NCBI GenBank assembly: GCA_022340315.1 | Contig: JAJDOD010000095.1 | Location: 1-49,630, forward strand | Length of the DNA: 49,630 bases | Reading direction: 5' to 3' | Origin: Silicimonas sp. | GTDB lineage: Bacteria; Pseudomonadota; Alphaproteobacteria; Rhodobacterales; Rhodobacteraceae | Made by a program: the position numbers and the translations under genes | The notes under the pieces: model-generated | The model's database searches: none | What the model was told of the DNA's origin: nothing | What the model saw: the letters and a program-made list of their open reading frames with translations, nothing else | Shown: positions 36,885-45,088 of the stretch, one piece after another | How positions within the stretch are numbered: the first letter of the stretch is position 1 | How the letters are laid out: every line of letters starts with the position of its first letter

Positions 36885-37991
36885 ATGTTTTCAAGACTAA
36901 CAAAAATGGCCACGGCAACTGCCGTCGGTGCGGCCCTTATGGCTAGCACTGCATGGGCCGAAACCGTGATCCGCGTGCAGTCGGTAATTCCGAACTCGGC
37001 CGACGAGGTCGTGATGCTCGAGGAATTTGCCTCTGACGTGCTCGCGCTGACCGAGGGCGAAGTCAAGATCGAAGTGCTGCCCGCAGGCGCGGTCGTCGGC
37101 GTGCAGGAAGTGCTCGACGCGGTCGACGCCGGACTCGTTGAAGGTGGTTTCGCCTGGACGCACTACTGGTCAGGCAAGCATCCCGCTGCCATGCTCTTCG
37201 GCTCCCCCGTCGCGGGAGCCGGTGTCGGCATGGACAATATCGCCTTCATGTCCTGGTTCCTCTCTGCCGGTGGCAAAGAACTCTACAACGAGCTTTGGGA
37301 TGAAATGGGCGTCAACGTGGTCGGCTTCATGCTCCAGCCGGTTGGTCCCGAAGCGCTCGGCTGGTTCAAGGAACCGATCGCCTCGATGGAGGACTTCCGC
37401 AAGTATCGCTTCCGCACGCCGCCGGGCATCCCCGGACAGACTTACAAGGACATCGGCGTGGCCTCGGTCGCAATGGGTGGCGGTGACATCCTGCCGGCAC
37501 TTGAAAAGGGTACCATCGACGCCGCCGAATGGTGCTGCCCGAAACCGGATTCGGTTTTCGGCTTCCAGAAGGTGCTCAAGCACTACTACCTGCAAGGCCT
37601 ACACCAGGTCGTCGTGAACGCCGACATCTACATCAATAAAGATGTCTACAACTCGCTCACGCCGACCCAGCAAAAGGCGATCGAAGTGGCCGCCAATGCG
37701 TCGCTCATGAAGTCGATGGCCTACCGCATCTGGGAGAACGGAAAGGCGCTCGACAAGCTGGTGAACGAAGATGGCGTCATCCTGCATGACACCCCGGCGG
37801 ACTACTTCAGCGAGTATATGAACGCCGCCAACAAGGCCCTTGAGACGAACGCGGCGGAGAACGAGTTCTTTGCCAAGGTCTGGCAGTCCCAGAAGGACTT
37901 CGCCAAGCTCGCCGTCCCGTTCTGGGCAGGCGCGCAAACCTCGAACGCCAACCTGGGCCGGGCTTACGCCGATCAGTTGCTGGCCAAGTAA
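36885..37991 (+). CDS. TRAP transporter binding protein (TakP-like)
   Basis: A 368-residue periplasmic protein. The signal MFSRLTKMATATAVGAALMASTAWA is probably cleaved before ETVIRVQSVIP. The length and blocks (EVLDAVDAGLVEGGFAWTHYWSGKHPAAMLFGSPVAG, DFRKYRFRTPPGIPGQTYKDIGVASVAMGGGDILPALEKGTIDAAEWCCPKPDSVFGF) fit the TakP/2-oxoacid branch of TRAP binding proteins, where the arginine of RFRTPPG and a region at EW..P contact the carboxylate. I use the ATG at 36885 with ggagg upstream rather than nine codons earlier. The cargo is likely a keto or hydroxy acid. It opens the dctPQM set. Confidence 0.92.
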   Translation: MFSRLTKMATATAVGAALMASTAWAETVIRVQSVIPNSADEVVMLEEFASDVLALTEGEVKIEVLPAGAVVGVQEVLDAVDAGLVEGGFAWTHYWSGKHPAAMLFGSPVAGAGVGMDNIAFMSWFLSAGGKELYNELWDEMGVNVVGFMLQPVGPEALGWFKEPIASMEDFRKYRFRTPPGIPGQTYKDIGVASVAMGGGDILPALEKGTIDAAEWCCPKPDSVFGFQKVLKHYYLQGLHQVVVNADIYINKDVYNSLTPTQQKAIEVAANASLMKSMAYRIWENGKALDKLVNEDGVILHDTPADYFSEYMNAANKALETNAAENEFFAKVWQSQKDFAKLAVPFWAGAQTSNANLGRAYADQLLAK

Positions 37992-38004
37992 GCCATAAGA
38001 TCAG

Positions 38005-38030
38005 TCGGGACGGAGTAATCCCCGTCCCGA
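38005..38030 (+). promoter_or_regulatory. Intercistronic stem-loop after the TRAP binding-protein gene
   Basis: TCGGGACGG - agtaatcc - CCGTCCCGA, a perfect 9-bp stem 14 bases past the binding-protein stop, with no U-run. As in the polyol operon, a hairpin between the binding-protein gene and the permeases probably sets their relative expression. A second small hairpin (gggcggagccc) lies near 38078. Confidence 0.65.
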
Positions 38031-38167
38031 TTATCGGCCGGAAAGTATCCCGGGTGAATTGGCCAACAGGCCAAGAGGGCGGAGCCCTCGCACAAAAACA
38101 AGAAACTTGCGCCGCGAAGCGGCGTGCTGCCTGATACTCAAAAGGCAACGGAAAATGGGAGGGTGAG

Positions 38168-38782
38168 GTGAACGACGAGTTGGAAGACGTCAACCTCGAC
38201 GCCGGGGATGAACTCCTGGCCGAGGCGCGTGGCGGGCCGGAAACCCCGCTTCCCGATGACATGCACCCCCTGGCGAGATATCTCGTCTGGGCTATCGACT
38301 GGTTCTCGGAATGGCAGGGCAGGCTGGTCTGCCTACTGGTTGTCCCGATAATCTTCGCGATGGTCTACGAAGTCGTGATGCGCAAATTCTTCATTGCGCC
38401 GACGCTTTGGGCCTTCGACATCAGCCGAATGCTCTACGGCGTGTCCTTCATGCTCGGCGCAGCCTATGCGCTGATGCGGGGCCTGCACATCCGCGCCGAT
38501 TTCCTATATCGCGGCTTCTCAGTAAAGACCCAGGGACGGGTCGATCTCGTGCTCTACGTGCTCTTCTTCATGCCGGGCATGATCCTGCTCTACATTGCTG
38601 CGCAGGAATTCGCGCTGAAGAGTTTCGCCCAGAACGAGAGCGCCGGTGACAGCACATGGGCACCGATCGTCTGGCCGGTAAAGATGGCACTCGCCGCCGG
38701 TGTTGCTTTCCTGGTTCTTCAGGGCATCTCTGAAATTCTAAAATCATGGTACGCGGCGACCCGCGGGAGGTGGCCGCGATGA
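38168..38782 (+). CDS. TRAP transporter small permease (DctQ-like)
   Basis: A 204-residue protein, longer at its N-terminus than most DctQ (about 30 charged residues NDELEDVNLDAGDELLAEARGG before the first helix). Four hydrophobic segments follow: LVCLLVVPIIFAMVYEVVM, YGVSFMLGAAYALMRGL, VLYVLFFMPGMILLYIAAQ and MALAAGVAFLVLQGISEILKSW. The TakP-type transporters have such long Q subunits. The start is GTG with gggaggg upstream. It is coupled to dctM by an ATGA overlap. Confidence 0.88.
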   Translation: MNDELEDVNLDAGDELLAEARGGPETPLPDDMHPLARYLVWAIDWFSEWQGRLVCLLVVPIIFAMVYEVVMRKFFIAPTLWAFDISRMLYGVSFMLGAAYALMRGLHIRADFLYRGFSVKTQGRVDLVLYVLFFMPGMILLYIAAQEFALKSFAQNESAGDSTWAPIVWPVKMALAAGVAFLVLQGISEILKSWYAATRGRWPR

Positions 38783-40149
38783 TCGACATCATTCAAGCAC
38801 TTTTCGATCTTCTGCCGGACTTCGCACCGCAGACGATCGGCATCCTGATGATCTGCGCGATGCTCTTCGCGATCTTTGTCGGCTTCCCGATCTCTTTCAC
38901 GCTGATCTTCCTTGGCATCTTCTTCGGAGCCTGGGGATTCGGGCTGAAGCTGACGATTTTCCTGATGAATCTGCAAATCTATGGCTCGATGATGGAGCAG
39001 ACGCTGGCCGCTGTGCCGCTCTTCGTCTTCATGGGCTTCATGATGGAGCAGGCGGGACTGATGGAACGACTGTTCGCAGCCATCCAGCTCATGCTCGCGC
39101 GCATGAAGGGTTCGCTCTTCGTCGCGGTGCTTTTCGTCTCCGTCATCTTCGGCGCGGCGACCGGCATCGTCGGGGCCTCGGTCACCATCCTCGGGATCAT
39201 GGCGGCCACGACGATGAACCGGTCCGGTTACGACGTACGGCTTGCGTCCGGTACGATTACCGCAGGCGGCACCCTCGGTATCCTGATCCCGCCTTCGATC
39301 ATGCTCGTCGTCATGGGCCCAGTGCTGGAGATTCCCGTCACCGACCTCTTCGCGGGTGCGATTATCCCTGGCATCCTGATGGCCGTCCTTTACCTCATCT
39401 ACTCGGTCGGCCGCTGCTGGATCAATCCGTCGCTCGGACCAGCGCTGCCCGAGGACATGATCCCCGAGGACCGCTCCTATGTCTGGCGCGAATTCTTCCT
39501 CGGGCTCGTGCCACCGACGATCCTGATCGCCTTTGCGTTGGGTTCGATCCTCTCTGGATGGGCCACGCCGACCGAAGGTGCCGGCATGGGTGCTTTCGGT
39601 TCGGTGATCCTGACGCTGCTCTACAAGAAGTTCAGCTTCGGAGCGACGTACAAGGCGCTTAAGAAGACGCTTGAGATCTCGGTCCTGATCCTCTTCCTGG
39701 TGGCGGCCTCGAATTTTTTCGGCGCGGTCTTCTCTCGGCTCGGAACACCTCAGATGATCACAGATTTGCTTTTGTCGCTCGATCTATCGGCGAACATGGT
39801 CATCATTTTGATCCTTGCGCTGGTCTTCATTCTCGGCTGGCCGCTGGAATGGGTGCCGATCGTGCTGATCATCCTGCCAATCCTGGCGCCTGTGCTGATC
39901 GAGTTGCAGGTCGACATGCTCTGGTTTGCTATTCTGGTTGCAGTCTGTTTGCAGACGGCTTGGCTCAGTCCACCCGTGGCCCTCTCGGCCTATTTCCTCA
40001 AGGGGGTGGTGCCAAGCTGGGATCTCAAGGACATCTACCTGGGCATGATGCAGTTCATGTGCATCCAGATTCTGGGCCTTGCGATCGTGTTCCTGATCCC
40101 GAGCATTGTCACCTGGCTGCCGACGTATCTTTACGGCGGCGGCAACTGA
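38779..40149 (+). CDS. TRAP transporter large permease (DctM-like)
   Basis: A 456-residue channel subunit with about 12 membrane segments. Landmarks are FGAATGIVGASVTILGIMAATTMNRSGYD, SGTITAGGTLGILIPPSIMLVVMGPVLEIPVTDLFAGAIIPGILM, LILALVFILGWPLEWVPIVLIILPILAPVL, and AVCLQTAWLSPPVALSAYFLKGVVPSW. I use MIDIIQ at 38779, which overlaps the dctQ stop, instead of the ORF-track start 11 codons upstream. It ends the GMC-TerC-TRAP series; a palindromic repeat follows and the sulfotransferase gene converges. Confidence 0.93.
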   Translation: MIDIIQALFDLLPDFAPQTIGILMICAMLFAIFVGFPISFTLIFLGIFFGAWGFGLKLTIFLMNLQIYGSMMEQTLAAVPLFVFMGFMMEQAGLMERLFAAIQLMLARMKGSLFVAVLFVSVIFGAATGIVGASVTILGIMAATTMNRSGYDVRLASGTITAGGTLGILIPPSIMLVVMGPVLEIPVTDLFAGAIIPGILMAVLYLIYSVGRCWINPSLGPALPEDMIPEDRSYVWREFFLGLVPPTILIAFALGSILSGWATPTEGAGMGAFGSVILTLLYKKFSFGATYKALKKTLEISVLILFLVAASNFFGAVFSRLGTPQMITDLLLSLDLSANMVIILILALVFILGWPLEWVPIVLIILPILAPVLIELQVDMLWFAILVAVCLQTAWLSPPVALSAYFLKGVVPSWDLKDIYLGMMQFMCIQILGLAIVFLIPSIVTWLPTYLYGGGN

Positions 40150-40181
40150 GCGACCTTGACCCGCTGGCGCGCGCCGCTCTA

Positions 40182-40223
40182 CCGGGGAGGCTCTGCCTCC
40201 CCGGACCCCTCCGGGATATTCTC
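40182..40223 (+). repeat. Palindromic intergenic repeat, copy 1 (likely terminator)
   Basis: CCGGGGAGGC - tct - GCCTCCCCGG is a perfect 10-bp stem, followed by ACCCCTCCGGGATATTCTC. The same architecture and tail occur in inverted orientation at 41605-41645. Copy 1 is oriented downstream of dctM on plus and overlaps the first base or two of the convergent sulfotransferase stop, so it may end transcripts from both sides. Confidence 0.7.
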
Positions 40224-41514
40224 AGACCAGTGACAAAGCCGGTTTCCGCATTTGCTCCGCCCGGGTACCAAATTTGACCCAAGGCCGGTCGAAGGGATTG
40301 CCGATTAAAGGCGCCATGTCGCCTGGCTCCGGCATTTCGAGACGGCGCATCAGCCGGCCCTTTGCGAAGAACTTTTCCCTGTCGGCCCTGTTCTGCTCCA
40401 AAGCCTCGCGGCCAATCCGGTCCATCGTCCAGCGGTCGGTCGTTAGCAACCAGGCCTTATCAAGGAACTGCTTCGCAAGTGCTGGATTGTCACAATGTTT
40501 TCGAGCGTTCAGGTACATTCGAAGCGCACGTTCGTTCTGGGCTAGCCTGCCCTGTTCGGCAAAGACCTCGGCAAACGCCTCCAACTCCTCGCGCTCGTCC
40601 CCGTACCACTGGTCTCGTGGCATATCCGGGAGTTCCTGGGGCGCAAAAGCCGAATGCCCCAGGCAGTGATTTGTCCAGTCGCGTTCTGCCTCGAGCGCTT
40701 CATTCCAGGTTTCAACCGTCTCCCTCGGCAACTGGAACCGCCGCCCCGGAAGGCGGCCGTCTTGGATCAGATCAAAACTTCGCAACGGATTGTGGCGGCA
40801 GTCCGCAAACGGCGGGGTGAGAGCATTGAACTTCGAGAAAAGAATCGCGCTGCGATGCGATACCCCGGCATTCTGGCGTAGTGTTCCTGTTGTCGGCAGA
40901 GGACGACTCAAGCCGATGACGCGCGCGAATTTGGCCGCCACATCGCTTTTGTCATAAGCCAAGACATCCATGCTCTCGCGACCCAATTCCGCGATCCACG
41001 GTCCCAGCCGTGTTTGGTATCCGGGTAGGCGGGGCGCATCGAAGAGCATGTCAAGAGTATCGCCGGACCATTGCGTTGCTTGTTGCGAGGCCGATGTAGC
41101 CCAGTCCAGAGGATCGCGCAGGAAAGCGACGACCCTGACCCGATCGAACCGCGCACCGAGAAAGTCATGCAGGCGGGCCACCTCGCTTGGCCGGAAGCCT
41201 GACAGGTCCTCCCCGCAAAGGATCAGGTGGCGTGTCGAATTTTCCTCGATCTCGGAGGCCAGTTCCGCGCGGGTCGCCTCGATGTATTGCTCCGCAGCAG
41301 ACCCATCCTTCCAGCGCAGGCCTGCAAGGTGAAGCGCATCGGGCCGATCCCAGAATGCCAACGCCAACCGTTCGCCGTGGTTCCGATCGCCCGCGAGATA
41401 GTGATATCCCTCCGACCGCAATCGGTCGCGGGCAGCGGAAAACGCCGCCTGGATGGCTGTCGAACCGGTCTTCGGCACGCCGATATGAACATAGGCCGTG
41501 CGCGGCGGCTGCAT
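40222..41514 (-). CDS. Sulfotransferase-family protein
   Basis: A 430-residue soluble protein. The N-terminal strand-loop HIGVPKTGSTAIQAAF is the PAPS 5'-phosphosulfate loop, and VVAFLRDPLDWATSA has the arginine and serine of the 3'-phosphate site, as in sulfotransferases. The rest matches nothing I recognise; the C-terminal 150 residues are helical, charged and rich in tryptophan/arginine (WLLTTDRWTMDRIGREALEQNRADREKFF). It would transfer sulfate from PAPS to an unknown acceptor, perhaps a carbohydrate or exopolysaccharide. It sits between a TRAP transporter and a C3-sulfonate cluster and is flanked by two copies of a palindromic repeat, so it may be an inserted singleton. Confidence 0.75.
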   Translation of the reverse strand: MQPPRTAYVHIGVPKTGSTAIQAAFSAARDRLRSEGYHYLAGDRNHGERLALAFWDRPDALHLAGLRWKDGSAAEQYIEATRAELASEIEENSTRHLILCGEDLSGFRPSEVARLHDFLGARFDRVRVVAFLRDPLDWATSASQQATQWSGDTLDMLFDAPRLPGYQTRLGPWIAELGRESMDVLAYDKSDVAAKFARVIGLSRPLPTTGTLRQNAGVSHRSAILFSKFNALTPPFADCRHNPLRSFDLIQDGRLPGRRFQLPRETVETWNEALEAERDWTNHCLGHSAFAPQELPDMPRDQWYGDEREELEAFAEVFAEQGRLAQNERALRMYLNARKHCDNPALAKQFLDKAWLLTTDRWTMDRIGREALEQNRADREKFFAKGRLMRRLEMPEPGDMAPLIGNPFDRPWVKFGTRAEQMRKPALSLV

Positions 41515-41604
41515 TCTCGTTCGTCCTGTCTCTCCGTGATCGGTTGAACGACAGGAATGCTACGAAACCGTTACCGGAGCATCGCATCCGCAGATTCTTC
41601 CTGG

Positions 41605-41645
41605 GAGAAATATCCCCAGGGGGTCCGGGGGACGGCGTCCCCCGG
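41605..41645 (-). repeat. Palindromic intergenic repeat, copy 2 (likely terminator)
   Basis: On the minus strand: CCGGGGGAC - gcc - GTCCCCCGG, then ACCCCCTGGGGATATTTCTC, aligning with copy 1 (GCCTCCCCGGACCCCTCCGGGATATTCTC). It lies 3' of comE in the minus-strand transcript. Confidence 0.7.
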
Positions 41646-41650
41646 CGGGT

Positions 41651-41669
41651 CGCCGCGCCAGGCGCGGCG
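41651..41669. terminator. Hairpin immediately downstream of comE
   Basis: CGCCGCGCC-a-GGCGCGGCG is a perfect 9-bp inverted repeat 12 bases beyond the comE stop in the minus-strand transcript. Together with repeat copy 2 it forms a tandem hairpin and probably terminates the sulfonate operon. Confidence 0.6.
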
Positions 41670-41681
41670 AAACCTGAAGGA

Positions 41682-42236
41682 TCAGGCCTCGACGGCCTTC
41701 ATGAAGCGATCCCGGATCACCACCGGGTCCATGGTGATCACCGGCATCTTGGCGTTGCCGCTCTCGCATTTCGAGACGATCACCGTCATCTCGCCAGCGT
41801 CCAGCGCTTCCTGCAGCACTTGGCCTGTCTCCTCGGCCCGGCACTCGATAACCCGTTCGCAGCCTGCCGCCTCGGCCATCTTCGCAAGCGAGGTCTTGCG
41901 CCCTGCATAGGTCGGCTGATCGCCGGTCGAGCCGTAGGAGCCGTTGTCGATGATCAAGAGGATGTAATTCGGTGCCACGTTGTTCGCGATGGTGGGCAGC
42001 GTGCCGAGGTTGGTCAGCACCGAGCCGTCGCCGTCGATCACGATGACCGGCTTTTTCTGCACCAGCGCCAGCCCCAGACCGATCGACGACGCAAGCCCCA
42101 TCGTTCCCAGCATGTAGAAATTGGTCGGCTGATCGTCGATGGCGTGCAATTCCTGGCTGGGAATGCCAATGTTGCAGATAACCAACTGGTCGCGAAGGAT
42201 CGGGGCGATCTCTTTCAGGATTTCAGAACGGATCAT
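41682..42236 (-). CDS. comE: Sulfopyruvate decarboxylase, beta subunit
   Basis: A 184-residue thiamine-diphosphate domain. TPP/Mg binding is in VIVIDGDGSVLTNLGTLPTIANNVAPNYILLIIDNGSYGSTGDQPTYA, the GDG-x(25+)-N motif, and LGTMGLASSIGLGLALVQKKP is the preceding loop. With ComD it decarboxylates 3-sulfopyruvate to sulfoacetaldehyde. The start MIRSEIL is chosen because its ATG overlaps the comD TGA, so the two halves are co-translated. The long ORF-track entry upstream is a shadow of comD. Phosphonopyruvate decarboxylase is the main alternative; the split subunits and the hpsN-like neighbour favour sulfopyruvate. Confidence 0.88.
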   Translation of the reverse strand: MIRSEILKEIAPILRDQLVICNIGIPSQELHAIDDQPTNFYMLGTMGLASSIGLGLALVQKKPVIVIDGDGSVLTNLGTLPTIANNVAPNYILLIIDNGSYGSTGDQPTYAGRKTSLAKMAEAAGCERVIECRAEETGQVLQEALDAGEMTVIVSKCESGNAKMPVITMDPVVIRDRFMKAVEA

Positions 42237-42739
42237 TGGTCGCCGTAGCCTCCCCAGAAATTGGCGTCGGTCAGGATCGCGACCGGCTTGTTGCACATGA
42301 AGGTATAGTCGAGGATGTTCGGTAGTTCGTCCGCATCCGACTGCTTGTGAAAGTGGTAGGTCGGAATCTTGAGTTCCGCGAGCAACGCCTTGGTATGTAC
42401 CGCCATTTCCACCTGGCAGGCGACCGGCTCGCGCAACTCGCCCCGGTACGAGATCAGCATCGGCAGCGGCATCCGGTAGTACTGAATCAGTGTCGCAAGC
42501 GTGTTGATCGTCACGCCGATGGCGGTGTTCTGCATGATGATGGCCGGCCTCGTGCCGCCCATCCACGCCCCGGCGCAAAGGCCCATGCCCTCGTCTTCCT
42601 TGTTCGAGGGAATGTGGAAAATGTCCGGGTGGCGGTCAATCTCGTCGATGACGCCGGCCAGCTGCTTGCAGGGCACGGTTGTGACGAATCCGATCTTCGC
42701 GGCGACCAGGTCCTCGGTGATTTTCTTGTCGATGCTCAT
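42233..42739 (-). CDS. comD: Sulfopyruvate decarboxylase, alpha subunit
   Basis: A 168-residue PYR-type domain of split TPP decarboxylases. Recognisable parts are GIGFVTTVPCKQLAGVIDEI-like TTVPCKQLAGVID, HIPSNKEDEGMGLCAGAWMGGTRPAIIMQNTAIGVTINTLATLIQYYRMPLPMLISYRGE, where NKEDEG holds the glutamate that activates thiamine in the partner subunit. The enzyme turns sulfopyruvate into sulfoacetaldehyde, normally passed to Xsc, which is not in this window. Start ATG at 42739 follows aaggagc. It lies 10 bases after the zinc dehydrogenase in one minus-strand operon. Confidence 0.88.
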   Translation of the reverse strand: MSIDKKITEDLVAAKIGFVTTVPCKQLAGVIDEIDRHPDIFHIPSNKEDEGMGLCAGAWMGGTRPAIIMQNTAIGVTINTLATLIQYYRMPLPMLISYRGELREPVACQVEMAVHTKALLAELKIPTYHFHKQSDADELPNILDYTFMCNKPVAILTDANFWGGYGDQ

Positions 42740-42749
42740 GGGCGCTCCT

Positions 42750-43715
42750 TCAGGGCACGAGAACGATTTTCGGCGCGGCAACCTTGCCGGCACGGATGTC
42801 TTGGAAGGCGCGGTGGCCCTCGGAAAGCGGGCGTTCCTCGATCCAGTCCAGTGGTCCAAGCCGCCCGTCGAAGATCGCCGCTGCGGTGTCGCGGAAATCC
42901 TTGTAGGTATAGGTGTAGGTGCCGATGAAGGTCACCTCCTGCAAAGTGAAGCGGCGCACATCCAGCCCCGGCTCGCCACCGCCCAGCCCGATATGCATGA
43001 TGACACCACCCGGCACCGCGGCGGACGACGCCGTTTCCCGCGTCGCTGTGAACCCCACGCCGTCGATCACGAGGTCATAGCTGTCGGGTGCATCGAGTTC
43101 CGCCAGAACCTTCAGTCCGCAACGATCCATGAGAAACCTGCGCCGCATCTCGTTCGGCTCGGTCACGGTGATGTCGGTGATCCCCATCGCGGCCGCTGAC
43201 AGCGCCGCGCCCAGCCCGATCGGGCCACCGCCGATCACCAGCGTCTTCGGGGCCTCGACCCAGCCGGCCTCCAGCCCCAGCCGTACCGCGTGCCAGCCGC
43301 AGGCGAGAGGCTCGGCCAGCGAGGCCTTGGCGGGGTCAACCCCGTCGGGCACCACGATCAGGTTCTCTTCCCGCATCACCGCGGCCTCGGCAAACGAGCC
43401 CTGGCGCGGCAGGATCGACATGATCGAGCGCTCGCGGCAGATATTCTCGCGCCCCGCCACGCAGGCAGGGCAGGTGCCGCATGTGACCATCGGGTTGATG
43501 GTGACGCGGCGTCCGTCGGCCGTCACCCCGCAGGCTTCGTGGCCGAGGATCATCGGCGGGACCCGGCGCGGATCGTGTCCGAGATAGGAGTGCATGTCCG
43601 AGCCGCAAATCCCGACACGCTCGATGCGGATCAGCGCATCGCCCGGCTGGGGGTCGGGGTCGGCGAAGTCCTGGTAGATCAGCTCCTCCGGCCCGGTATA
43701 CACAAGCGCCTTCAT
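42750..43715 (-). CDS. Zinc-dependent alcohol dehydrogenase of the sulfonate cluster
   Basis: A 321-residue medium-chain dehydrogenase. GICGSDMHSYLGHDPRRVPPMILGHEACG holds the catalytic-zinc cysteine and histidine, CGTCPACVAGRENIC gives the four structural-zinc cysteines, and KTLVIGGGPIGLGAALSAAAMG binds the cofactor. It is shorter than typical sorbitol dehydrogenases. Flanked by comD and the hpsN-like gene, it may act on the same C3 sulfonates, either interconverting dihydroxypropanesulfonate enantiomers (as proposed for HpsO/HpsP) or oxidising sulfolactate to sulfopyruvate, a step otherwise without a gene here. Neither role can be settled from sequence. Confidence 0.85.
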   Translation of the reverse strand: MKALVYTGPEELIYQDFADPDPQPGDALIRIERVGICGSDMHSYLGHDPRRVPPMILGHEACGVTADGRRVTINPMVTCGTCPACVAGRENICRERSIMSILPRQGSFAEAAVMREENLIVVPDGVDPAKASLAEPLACGWHAVRLGLEAGWVEAPKTLVIGGGPIGLGAALSAAAMGITDITVTEPNEMRRRFLMDRCGLKVLAELDAPDSYDLVIDGVGFTATRETASSAAVPGGVIMHIGLGGGEPGLDVRRFTLQEVTFIGTYTYTYKDFRDTAAAIFDGRLGPLDWIEERPLSEGHRAFQDIRAGKVAAPKIVLVP

Positions 43716-43754
43716 CGTTCTTCTTCCCTCAATGTCACCGGATACCGGGCGGCT

Positions 43755-45059
43755 TCACCCGTCCGCGCTCAGATCGAAGTTCACGCCGGGGAAATACTTC
43801 GCCAGCCGCACATCCGCCGTCCGCGCATGCCCCTCCATCCCTTCCAGCCGCGAAATCCGCGCCGTCGCTTCCGCCACCGGCCGCGATCCATCGCGCGTGG
43901 CCCGCTGCCAGGTCACGATCTTCATGAACTTGTGCACCGAAAGCCCGCCCGTGTACTTGGCCGCACCGGAAGTGGGCAACACGTGGTTGGTGCCCGAGGC
44001 CTTGTCGCCGAAAGCGACCGTGGTCTCCTCCCCGAGGAAAAGCGAGCCATAACAGGTCAGCCGCGAAAGCCACCAGTCGAGGTCGGCGGCCTGTACCGTC
44101 AGGTGCTCGGGCGCATAGGCGTCCGAGGTCGCCGCCATCTCCTCGCGGTCGGCGCAGAGGATCACCTCGGCATAGTCGCGCCATGCCTTGGTGGCATTGT
44201 CGCGGTTCACCTCTGGCAGATCGTCGATCAGTTCGGGCACGCGCTCCATGACGGCCTCGGCCAGTTCGCGGGTATCGGTCACAAGCCAGACTGGCGAGTT
44301 GTAACCATGCTCGGCCTGTCCCACCAGGTCCGTTGCCACGATCTCGGCGTCCGCGTCCTTGTCCGCCAGGATCAGGCTGTCGGTCGGTCCCGCGATCATG
44401 TCGATGCCGACCTGTCCGAAGAGAATGCGCTTGGCCTCCGCCACGAACTGGTTGCCAGGACCGACAAGGATGTTTGCCTTGGGCAGACCGAACAGGCCAT
44501 AGGCCATCGCGGCCACGCCTTGAACGCCACCCATCGACAGGATGGTGTCGGCGCCACAGATATGTGCTGCATAGATGATCGCCGGAGCGATGCCTTCGCC
44601 CGGACGTGGCGGCGAGCAGGCGGTGACATGCGACACACCCGCGACCTTTGCCGTGGTCACCGTCATGATCGCGCTGGCGACATGACTGTATCGGCCTCCC
44701 GGCACATAGGCGCCCGCGGCATGAACGGGGATGGTCTTCTGCCCGGCGACAAGACCCGGCACGACCTCGAGCTCGGTGTCGATCAGCGTCGAACGCTGCG
44801 CCTCGGCGAAACGGCGCACGTTGTCGGCTGCAAAACGGATGTCGGCCTTCAGTCGCTCGGGCACGGCCGCGATGGCCGCGTCGATGTCCTCCTGGGTAAG
44901 GATCACGTTGCCCTCGTAGCCGTCGAACTTGGCAGCATACTCCAGCGCCGCGTCGTCTCCGCGTGCCTCGATATCGGCGAGGATGCCTTTCACCGTCGCA
45001 TGGACGTCCGAGGCGTCCGACTTCGAGGTGAGCGTTGCTTTTTTCAAGTATTCGGGCAT
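43755..45059 (-). CDS. hpsN: Sulfopropanediol 3-dehydrogenase (HisD-like)
   Basis: A 434-residue protein of the histidinol dehydrogenase family. HisD landmarks are present: PVHAAGAYVPGGRYSHVASAIMTVTTAKVAGV, NILVGPGNQFVAEAKRILFGQVGIDMIAGPTD, AYAPEHLTVQ, SGTNHVLPTSGAAKYTGGLSVHKFM. In HpsN such an enzyme oxidises 2,3-dihydroxypropane-1-sulfonate to 3-sulfolactate with two NAD, feeding sulfopyruvate decarboxylase. The comDE neighbours make that role far likelier than histidine synthesis. I start at MPEYLKKATL (45059), with ggagg nine bases upstream, not the ORF-track start 17 codons earlier. First gene of the minus-strand operon, behind a perfect LacI operator. Confidence 0.83.
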   Translation of the reverse strand: MPEYLKKATLTSKSDASDVHATVKGILADIEARGDDAALEYAAKFDGYEGNVILTQEDIDAAIAAVPERLKADIRFAADNVRRFAEAQRSTLIDTELEVVPGLVAGQKTIPVHAAGAYVPGGRYSHVASAIMTVTTAKVAGVSHVTACSPPRPGEGIAPAIIYAAHICGADTILSMGGVQGVAAMAYGLFGLPKANILVGPGNQFVAEAKRILFGQVGIDMIAGPTDSLILADKDADAEIVATDLVGQAEHGYNSPVWLVTDTRELAEAVMERVPELIDDLPEVNRDNATKAWRDYAEVILCADREEMAATSDAYAPEHLTVQAADLDWWLSRLTCYGSLFLGEETTVAFGDKASGTNHVLPTSGAAKYTGGLSVHKFMKIVTWQRATRDGSRPVAEATARISRLEGMEGHARTADVRLAKYFPGVNFDLSADG

Positions 45060-45088
45060 GGACGGCCTCCCCAGTTTCACGATTCTCT

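Noticed and set aside
43755-45059. Histidine biosynthesis gene hisD
   Set aside because: Family match, but comDE and a LacI operator beside it and no his genes nearby favour an HpsN role.
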